NCBI GenBank assembly: GCA_039199225.1
Contig: JBCCSZ010000227.1
Location: 1-13,105 of the forward strand
Length of the DNA: 13,105 bases
Direction of reading: 5' to 3'
From: JBCCSZ01 sp039199225
GTDB lineage: Bacteria > Bacteroidota > Bacteroidia > Chitinophagales > Saprospiraceae
Shown here: in pieces, positions 1-6,600 of the stretch
Numbering within the stretch: position 1 is the first letter of the stretch
Layout of the letters: the number at the start of each line of letters is the position of its first letter
Position numbers and translations under genes: made by a program
Notes under the pieces: model-generated
Told to the model about the DNA's origin: nothing
Seen by the model: only the letters and a program-made list of their open reading frames with translations
Database searches by the model: none

Positions 1-101
1 CTCCAAACTACTGGATCTCTTCTGTTAGCATAGTACAGTCGAATGCTTGTATTTTTTGCTTTTGGTCTCGCTAAATAGTAGGAGATTCTCATAGCTGATT
101 C

Positions 102-218
102 GTGTAAGAAAGGTGTAAGAATATGTGTAAAACAACTATGACAAATGTACAAAAAAAGGATGCTTTACATGCATAATGTACTGAAAATGAGGTGTAAGTA
201 GGAAAATAAGTGTGAAAG
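102..218. repeat. Reiterated GTGTAAG-like motifs in a gene-free end
   Basis: The first 307 bases hold no convincing gene. Within them GTGTAAGA or close variants begin at 102, 113, 125 (GTGTAAAA), 192 and 210 (GTGTGAAAG), and GGTGTCC lies at 242. The first three are 11 and 12 bases apart, about one helical turn. This could be a cluster of binding sites for a regulator of a gene left of the window, or chance in an AT/G-rich stretch. Nothing else is recognisable here apart from the hairpin at 270-300. Confidence 0.3.
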
Positions 219-269
219 GTATGAAAGACAATTCAGAATAAGGTGTCCTTGCCGGGGCTACAGCCAGCT

Positions 270-300
270 AAAGCCAGATAGTGTGTAACTGTCTGGCTTT
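270..300 (-). terminator. Stem-loop after the histidine kinase gene, probable terminator
   Basis: AAAGCCAGATAGT pairs with ACTGTCTGGCTTT around a five-base loop, giving a 13-bp stem with a single G-U wobble. It begins 7 bases beyond the kinase stop codon (TAA, reverse complement of 308-310). The T-run that follows on the minus strand is only three bases long, so it is not a textbook intrinsic terminator. A bidirectional role is possible because CTTTCTGCATTTT follows on the plus strand. Position and stem strength support a transcription end for the minus-strand operon. Confidence 0.6.
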
Positions 301-307
301 CTGCATT

Positions 308-1141
308 TTAGGTGGAAGGTGCTGTGCCTTCGGCCACCTCCTCCTGGCTGGGATGTTCCAGCACTAAACGAAACTGAAACCCCTCCTGCACACCGGACTG
401 AAACGCTATGTTGGCTCCAATGGCATGGGCGCGGCTCTCAATGTTTTTCATGCCCAGACCGTTGGACGATTGTCGTTGATGCTTTAGGTCGAACCCCTTG
501 CCATCGTCCTGATACACCATGCTGATTTGGTTGTCGGCCTGCTGAAGGTGGAGGGTGATTGTGTTGGCTTGACTGTGTTTGAGAGAGTTGGTCACCAGCT
601 CTTGGAGGATGCGGTAAAGTGTAAGTTCTTGCTTTTGAGGGAGTTTGATGTGTAGATCGTGGGTAAAATCGATTTGAATGGCATTCAACTTTTGGATGCG
701 CTGGCAAAAGTCGCGCGAGGCTTGTAGCAGGCCCAGGTGTTCGAGGTTGGGAGGGAAGAGGTTGTGGGAGATGCCTCTGATTTGGTGGATGGCCTGGTCG
801 ATCATTTGGGTGGTATCGGATTTTAGGTCTTCGTAGCGCTTGGCTTGGAGTTGGTGGTTGAGTTGGTGGACGTAGATGCGGATGGCCGAGAGGGTGCTGC
901 CGATTTCGTCGTGTAGGTCGGATGCGATGCGTTTGCGTTCGGATTCTTGGGCTTCGAAGGAATACTGCAGCAGCTTTTTCTGATGGTCTATGTTCATTTG
1001 CTGGATGTGTTCCTGCTGGGCAAACAGTCGTTTTTGATAGATCACAAAAAAGATGATGATGGCCAAGGCCAGTAACAGCATGCAAAGGATGCCCCACAAG
1101 ATGATGAACAGAGGCAGGCTTAGCTCGTTGGTTTGATCCAT
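308..1141 (-). CDS. Membrane-anchored sensor histidine kinase, HisKA_3 / HATPase_c (LytS/NarX/DegS-like class)
   Basis: This 277-residue kinase autophosphorylates on His and passes the phosphate to a response regulator. Residues about 11-35 form one transmembrane helix, followed by a short Gln-rich helical linker (about 36-65). The H-box ERKRIASDLHDEIGST places the phosphoacceptor at His77, with the HisKA_3 dimerisation helices after it. The ATP-binding domain has the N-box ELVTNSLKHS (Asn185), the G1 box DDGKGF (212-217) and the G2 box GLGMKNIESR (228-237), all intact. There is no periplasmic or cytoplasmic sensor domain, so the input probably comes from the co-encoded 7TM protein whose 3' end overlaps this start by 22 bp. 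The overlap implies translational coupling. The likely partner class is NarL/FixJ, and such a regulator is encoded at 3002-3655. Pairing with that regulator is inferred only. Confidence 0.93.
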   Translation of the reverse strand: MDQTNELSLPLFIILWGILCMLLLALAIIIFFVIYQKRLFAQQEHIQQMNIDHQKKLLQYSFEAQESERKRIASDLHDEIGSTLSAIRIYVHQLNHQLQAKRYEDLKSDTTQMIDQAIHQIRGISHNLFPPNLEHLGLLQASRDFCQRIQKLNAIQIDFTHDLHIKLPQKQELTLYRILQELVTNSLKHSQANTITLHLQQADNQISMVYQDDGKGFDLKHQRQSSNGLGMKNIESRAHAIGANIAFQSGVQEGFQFRLVLEHPSQEEVAEGTAPST

Positions 1142-1764
1142 AAAATAATGGAGTAAGAGGTGTTTAATATGATATTAAATATAGCATGAATTCCCCAAAG
1201 CGTCCGTAAAACCTCATTGGAAGTCTTCACATAATTGGTGAGTAAAAAAATGAGCAGACTACCGGAGAAGTAAATAACGATGCCGATGCAAAGCCAAAAC
1301 AGGGGTTCTCGTTCCAGAGATTTTATTTTTAATTCTTTCAGTGTTTTATAAAAAAAGCTCAGTGCGAGGAATAATAAAATGGAGCTGGCCAAGGGTCTGG
1401 CAAAGCTGTTGAAGTTGTATAAACCATTGAGGAAAAAAGCATCGATGATGGCAAATCCTAAAAAGGTGGGTATTAATATTTGGAAGAATCGCTCTGGAAA
1501 TAATGGGCGCAATGCCTTTGCTAAAATCAGGCTCAACAAAGTAAACTGCAGGGCTGTAAATAAATGAATAAGTGGGAGGTTGCTGATGTCCCAAACAGTC
1601 AATAGGTAAATGCCGGTTTCTGCTAGTAGGCTGGTGAGGACCAGCAGTCCGACTAATTTTTGAATGCCAAGCAATTGCTTTAGGCGGAATAGGCCAATGA
1701 GGACCGGGAGAAAGATGGAATACATAGAGATGTAGGAAATGTAATCGGCCCATCCTTTTTCCAT
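1120..1764 (-). CDS. Seven-helix integral membrane protein, putative sensor partner of the kinase
   Basis: The 214-residue protein is almost wholly hydrophobic, with about seven predicted transmembrane helices near residues 12-28, 35-56, 63-84, 92-113, 120-140, 152-175 and 184-208. Loops are short and no soluble domain or cleavable signal peptide is visible. I do not recognise a named family. A short basic loop (KTLKELKIKS) lies near residues 138-147 between helices 5 and 6. The gene is immediately upstream of, and overlaps by 22 bp, the histidine kinase that lacks its own sensory domain. The natural reading is a membrane sensor that signals in trans to the kinase. Other roles (transporter-like, lipid-related) cannot be excluded. 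Its start follows a hairpin-containing 124-bp spacer, with no Shine-Dalgarno, as usual in Bacteroidota. Confidence 0.85.
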   Translation of the reverse strand: MEKGWADYISYISMYSIFLPVLIGLFRLKQLLGIQKLVGLLVLTSLLAETGIYLLTVWDISNLPLIHLFTALQFTLLSLILAKALRPLFPERFFQILIPTFLGFAIIDAFFLNGLYNFNSFARPLASSILLFLALSFFYKTLKELKIKSLEREPLFWLCIGIVIYFSGSLLIFLLTNYVKTSNEVLRTLWGIHAIFNIILNTSYSIILWIKPTS

Positions 1765-1819
1765 AGGTTATTTGTTTTTACTGGAATATTCGTTTCTGCT
1801 TATGTCGTCGCTATTTTCT

Positions 1820-1866
1820 CTGTTGAACCAAACATCGAGACTGTTGAGACAAGCTCGATGTTTGGT
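1820..1866. repeat. Perfect 13-bp stem-loop with a flanking direct repeat
   Basis: ACCAAACATCGAG (1827-1839) and CTCGATGTTTGGT (1854-1866) are exact reverse complements around a 14-base loop. The heptamer CTGTTGA occurs just before the left arm (1820-1826) and again in the loop (1841-1847), exactly 21 bases apart. The structure lies 22 bases past the stop of the 290-residue gene and about 63 bases upstream of the 7TM start, read on the minus strand. There is no T-run on the minus strand after the stem, so it may be a factor-assisted terminator, an mRNA-stabilising hairpin or an operator. Chance is very unlikely for a 13-bp perfect arm. Confidence 0.65.
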
Positions 1867-1888
1867 CAAAAATCTGAATGCCTTTTAT

Positions 1889-2761
1889 CTATTCAGGACC
1901 TACTATCGGACCTACTGGAATGACGCTCAGTGGTTCGCAAAATGGGGGACAGGGCCTGGACGTATCGAAAAAATCCGGACGAACCACTGGGCTAGGTAGT
2001 TCTCCATCTATTTTGATGATCGGACGAAAATTGTAGGGATGAAATATTGGATCGACGAGCCCAGCGCCTAAATGCAAGGTAAAAGTCGCTTGCATTCTGT
2101 TCCTTAGCCTTTCTATGATTTTGGCTGATTCCAGTGCATCGTAATTGTACCTTCTGACCCGAGCTATTTTTTGTCCGTACAAAACCAACTCTACTTTATC
2201 GCCTGCCAGATTTATTTCATTCAGACCCGTCAGCCCTTCAAAGGCACTGATCAAATTGGCAGTCGTGAGACCTTGCCATTTCAAAATGAGCAGCTGGGCT
2301 ACTTTGGGCGAAATCTGCTCTTCCATATCCACGATTTCTTCATTATTTTGGCTGACTGGAATTTTGTAACGTCGGTGTACTTGTCTAAGTGTAAATAATT
2401 CATCGACGGGAGAGAGTGTAAAATAATAGCCAGTACTTCCATTGATGGCCTTTTTGAGTTTTGCCTCCAAGACGGGCTGGAATATATCTCTTGTTTGTTC
2501 TGCGTCATCAGCCGGAGGAACTACTGCTTTTTTCACGCCCATGACAACAGATAATCTGTCAATATTTCCAGCTTCGCCATTGTAAACATCCAAAGTTAGG
2601 AGTTGACTGATACCATTTTCTGCCAAATTAAAGGCATCATATCGCTTGATGCCATTTATTGATTCGAAAGAGAATAAATCCCCGATGTCAATTGGCCGAC
2701 ACCGCAACCAATTATTGGCATATTCTTCTGTTAGTGCCAAGGTGATTTCAGAATTACTCAT
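1889..2761 (-). CDS. Hypothetical protein, 290 aa, family not recognised
   Basis: I recognise no family. The protein has no signal peptide and no clear transmembrane helix, and it looks like a soluble alpha/beta protein. An acidic Pro segment (VVPPADDAEQ) lies near residue 80. A run of about 100 residues (roughly 100-200) contains ISPKVAQLLILKWQGLTT and GLTGLNEINLAGDKVELVLY and reads as mixed helix and strand. The last ~35 residues are Pro-rich with two cysteines (RPCPPFCEPL), which might bind a metal or mediate a contact. The ATG at 2761 follows an AT-rich divergent region shared with the response regulator. The open frame is long and the composition ordinary, so it is very likely real. Placement next to a two-component regulator suggests co-regulation or a target role, but no function can be assigned. 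Confidence 0.8.
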   Translation of the reverse strand: MSNSEITLALTEEYANNWLRCRPIDIGDLFSFESINGIKRYDAFNLAENGISQLLTLDVYNGEAGNIDRLSVVMGVKKAVVPPADDAEQTRDIFQPVLEAKLKKAINGSTGYYFTLSPVDELFTLRQVHRRYKIPVSQNNEEIVDMEEQISPKVAQLLILKWQGLTTANLISAFEGLTGLNEINLAGDKVELVLYGQKIARVRRYNYDALESAKIIERLRNRMQATFTLHLGAGLVDPIFHPYNFRPIIKIDGELPSPVVRPDFFDTSRPCPPFCEPLSVIPVGPIVGPE

Positions 2762-2823
2762 AGTTGTGCTTTTCAGTGTTAAATATTTAGGTGAAAATTA
2801 TTCAAATACAATCAAGAATTTTG

Positions 2824-2923
2824 CTATTTTAACGCTCTAATGACAAGATAAGTTATTTATTGTCAATGTATTATGGATGCTGGCACCTATTTTAAAAATA
2901 GAGTAGTTACAGTCGAAAAATAG
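2824..2923. promoter_or_regulatory. Divergent promoter region with CTATTTT half-sites and a dyad
   Basis: The 240 bases between the divergent starts at 2761 and 3002 contain the heptamer CTATTTT at 2824-2830 and 2887-2893, and its complement AAAATAG at 2895-2901 and 2917-2923. The middle pair forms a perfect 15-bp palindrome with one central base. A second imperfect dyad, TGACAA (2841-2846) with TTGTCA (2860-2865), lies between them. No perfect Bacteroidota -7 element (TAnnTTTG) was found, although CTACATTGG near 2961-2969 is close. The clustering suggests an operator, possibly autoregulatory for the NarL-type regulator encoded downstream. Confidence 0.4.
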
Positions 2924-3001
2924 CGTAGAAATACGTACTATAAAATTCGATGTTCTTTTGCTACATTGGGAGCAGCTCCATAACCCCTAAAAAATGAATA
3001 A

Positions 3002-3655
3002 ATGGCAAAAATTAAATTGATTATTGCGGATGATCAAGTACTATTTTTAAATGGACTCCGGCTGCTCATCAATACATTTGAGACCATAGAACTCGTCGCA
3101 GAAGCTAAGAATGGCCAGGAATTGCTGGACCTCATTCCACTACACCAACCAGATGTAATCCTTGTCGATCTGAAAATGCCCATTATGAATGGCATCGAGG
3201 CTACCTCCATCATCAAAGACAAATATCCCGATATAAAAGTATTGCTCTTGTCGATGTACAACGATGAGAGCATTATCAACCACGTTATGAAAAATGGCGC
3301 CAACGGTTATTTGCTCAAAAACGAGGAGCCTCACATCCTGCGGGAAGCAATCGAAACAGTTGTGGCAAAAGGTTTTTACTTCAACGAATACGTCTCCAAA
3401 GCACTGCTCAAAGACGTCAGACAGCCTTCCGTTCAATCAAAGATCAATCGATTGGGACACGAGCTAAAGCTCACCCGCCGCGAGGTGGAAATTCTCAAGC
3501 TCATCTGCCAGCAGTACACGTCCAACGAAATCGCCGAGCAACTCTATCTAAGTGTCCGTACGGTCGAAGGACATCGGAAGCGGCTGTTGGATAAAACGGG
3601 CGTACGCAATATTGTCGGCCTGGTGTTGTTTGCTGTGAAGCATCAGTTTGTGTAG
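3002..3655 (+). CDS. NarL/FixJ-family DNA-binding response regulator
   Basis: This 217-residue protein is a canonical two-domain response regulator. The receiver domain (about 4-120) has the acidic pair Asp10-Asp11, the phosphoacceptor Asp56 in DVILVDLKMP, Ser84 at the switch position and Lys106 in GYLLKNEE, so every functional residue is present. A short linker leads to a LuxR/GerE helix-turn-helix (about 152-217) with LTRREVEILKLICQ and the recognition helix region SVRTVEGHRKRLLDKTG. It should bind DNA as a phosphorylation-driven dimer. Length matches the family. It belongs to the class that HisKA_3 kinases phosphorylate, so the kinase at 308-1141 is the best local partner, although it lies on the other strand 1.9 kb away. 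Its stop is separated by one base from the stop of the convergent giant STAND gene, so no terminator fits between them. Confidence 0.95.
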   Translation: MAKIKLIIADDQVLFLNGLRLLINTFETIELVAEAKNGQELLDLIPLHQPDVILVDLKMPIMNGIEATSIIKDKYPDIKVLLLSMYNDESIINHVMKNGANGYLLKNEEPHILREAIETVVAKGFYFNEYVSKALLKDVRQPSVQSKINRLGHELKLTRREVEILKLICQQYTSNEIAEQLYLSVRTVEGHRKRLLDKTGVRNIVGLVLFAVKHQFV

Positions 3656-3656
3656 C

Positions 3657-6600
3657 TTACTTCTTGCGTCGTCTACCTCCTCTTTTTCCGCGCTTTCTGG
3701 TGCGTATGGGTCCCGAGTGCAGTAGGTTGATGGCCTTCATCAAGTTTTTGAAGCGGAGATCGAAGGCCCTGACTTCCTTGAGTATGGCGTCTACTTCTTC
3801 GTAGTGCTGCTGCATGTCGGTTTCCATGAGGAGGAAAGCTTTATTGAGCGAATGCTTCATTTTGCGTTCCTGAGTAGCGCTGATTTCAATGGCCTGTTCC
3901 AGATGCCCCAGGCAACGTCGATGCAGTCTGAAGTCGAGTACCTTTTCGCGTTTGCGCTTTTTGTACATTTGGCGCTTTAAAATGGTAGCTTGCAAGCCTT
4001 CGAACTCGGGTAGGTAGTACGGGCAATCGGAAAATCGATTTTTGGCAGACTCCACCTCTTGATAGGCCCTTTCGTACTGACCTTCCCCAAAAAGAACATT
4101 AGCGTATTGGAAGCTCTCAAATTTATTCCGTACACGCTTTTTCCTCAGTAGCCAAGCATCGTGGTATTTGCCGCTGCTATTGAGATAAATCAGCTCGATT
4201 TTTTCCTTTTCCTCGGTCAGACTTCTGGCCTTATTGAAATGCGATTGGGCGGCGTCGTAATCTCCGCGTCGGTTGAAAAAGGCTGCATATTCGGCTTTAA
4301 AAATAGGGTCGGAGCTGTATTCTTCGATTTGCTCAAACAGCTTGAAAGCTCGTTCGTGTTTTTCCTTTTCGTTGACCCTTCCCAGCCCCTTAGCAACGCG
4401 CACCATCAAAGGACAAAAAGCGGCCTTGAATTCCAGCGGAACCCGCAGGAGTTCCGTCTCAGCCCAATAGATTTTTTCAATTTCGATCAGCGAATAGACC
4501 ATGTTTTTCAGCAGCTCGATGTTTTTAACGTCGAATTCATTGTCCTTGGAATCGAAATAATTGTTGTAGACATAACGGGCGTCGCTGGACTGTCCCTGCG
4601 CCAGGTGGCAAAAGGCCAGATTGTCGATGTAGTACATGTCTTTGCGTTTGGCAACCCATATGTCCTTGTAAGTTTTGATGGCCTTCGTAAACTTGTTTTG
4701 CTCCATGAAGCAATTGCCCATCGTCATTTTGGCCGATACACTTCGTCTGTTGTAGTAGAGGGCTTCTTCACAGGTATCCAAGGAGTGTCGGTATTCTTTC
4801 AATCGGAAAAAGCAGTTGGCAATTTTTTCCAATAGAGCGGCAATGCTTTCATTTTTTTCATAGTCCGGGATGCCGCTCGAATTTCGGTAAAGCTCAATGG
4901 CACTTGCGTATTTTTGGATCATCGCATCTTGATCCTTGGTCGACTCTAAGCGAAGCGTTTCATCGCCCTCTTCGATTTTGTGGATCAAGCGCGCCATTGG
5001 GAAATTCCGATATTTGCTCGAATAGTTTTGGCAGGGATAAAAACTCACCCGATCGTAGCGCTTGGGAATAAAGCTGGTGATGCGGCTGTGGTGCAGAAAG
5101 TAGTCTTTACCATCCGGATTGAAAATGAAAATATACTGTAACTCTCTGTCTTGGTATTTGATGCTGTCGATAAAGCTTTCTTCAAAGCCGGCGCGCGCTA
5201 TTTCCCGAGGAGGGACAACGGGATGGATAACCCCTCCTTTATCGATAACGATGATGGTATTTTCGGATATTTCGCTCAGCCGTTCGGCCGGTAGGTTGGT
5301 CTCTACCAATTGACCATTTGAATAATAGACGACCTGGTTTTGATTGGCTGTTGCCACTCTTTTGAGAGTGATGCCGTAGTCGACACTTTGTAGCTCTTCG
5401 TGGAATAAATACTTGATGCGCAATTCGTTAATGAGTAATTCGACCTCTTCCTCCTCCAAGTGCTGCCGGATTTCCTGGATGAGGTGTTCGTCATTGGCGA
5501 TGGAGTCCGGATGGAGTAAGCCCTGTGGCGGTAGGTACCACTTCGATGGATCAACGACTTCCTGGCTGATGCAATGGACGGGCGCTATATCGTACTGTCT
5601 AATCCTCCGATCCACGGTATTGACATCGGTAACCACAAACTTTAATTGGTTGAGTATCACCTCCTGGTCTTTTTCAAATCCCCAGCTTTCAGCTGTATTT
5701 TTAGAGGTTTTGTGGGATTCAGAAAACAGGTGGATGCAATAGCGCGATTTCTTTTCGGGGTCGATGTATTGCTTGAAGGTAATGGCTTGACCATCTGTTG
5801 TTCTTAATGTGCCTTCTTTTGGAAATATTTGCTTTTTTTTGATGTAAACAGAATAGCAATTGCCTGTAACCCTCGTCCCATCTTCCAAATCTGCCCGAAG
5901 CTTTCCTTTGTTTTTACCCTTGATTTCATGCTGTCCATAGCCGACAATTTCCACCATACCATTATGTGGCAATGACTCGCTGACTGGGAAATCACTTTTT
6001 CGAAAATACAGGTGAATGTCGTTTTTATTTTTGCTCAACTTAGCGTGAATCATCGGAATCTGGATCGACATATCGGGGCCGAGAATCAGCTGCCCGGTTT
6101 TGGGAAACGGCAATTCATCTTTGAACTTGAGGTCGAGGCTGGGCGTGAAAATGATTTTGTCCGGCAGTCTATTTTTCAATCGGATCAAGCTGTACTTTTC
6201 TTGATCGGTGACGAGCAATAGTTTGTTTTCCTGCTCTTGGGGGCTGGTGCTGTACAGGTAGTTTTGCAGTGAATCCTGGCTGTTGGGAATGAACAGTTTT
6301 TGCAACTTTGGCGTCAGCGAATCCTGTGGTAAGGTCAATAGGTAGTGGTCTTGAATGAGCTGTGAAAAGTCCTGCAGTTCCATCAGCTTTTCGTAATTCT
6401 GGGTTACGAATTTTAGAACCTCCTCTGTTTGATAATAATTTTTAATCAGGATTTTGACAATGGCCAGTTGCAACTCCAACTTCGTACCGCCCTTGAAAAG
6501 AATGGACAACAGCTTTTCTTGTACTTTGGGGTTGTAGGAGAGCGTCGGGATGTAGTTGACAAAATTTTCGATGGAGCGTTCATCCCCCGTGTCGACATTG

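Noticed and set aside
31..43. Shared ACAGTCGAA near position 35 and again near 2909 as a possible element boundary
   Set aside because: A nine-base match in 13 kb, without flanking mobile genes or target duplications, is weak and may be chance.
438..1097. 219-residue minus-strand frame overlapping the kinase
   Set aside because: It is Pro/His/Arg-rich out-of-frame translation of the kinase gene, whose H-, N- and G-boxes prove the other frame.
2994..3020. Eight-codon upstream open frame overlapping the response regulator start
   Set aside because: ATG at 2994 opens a tiny frame ending at TGA 3018-3020, but there is no ribosome-binding signal and such frames are common by chance in AT-rich leaders.
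4161..4835. 224-residue plus-strand open frame inside the giant STAND gene
   Set aside because: It lies fully antisense to the TPR-like coding region, has no domain pattern and no promoter, and its length is explained by low stop frequency opposite biased codons.
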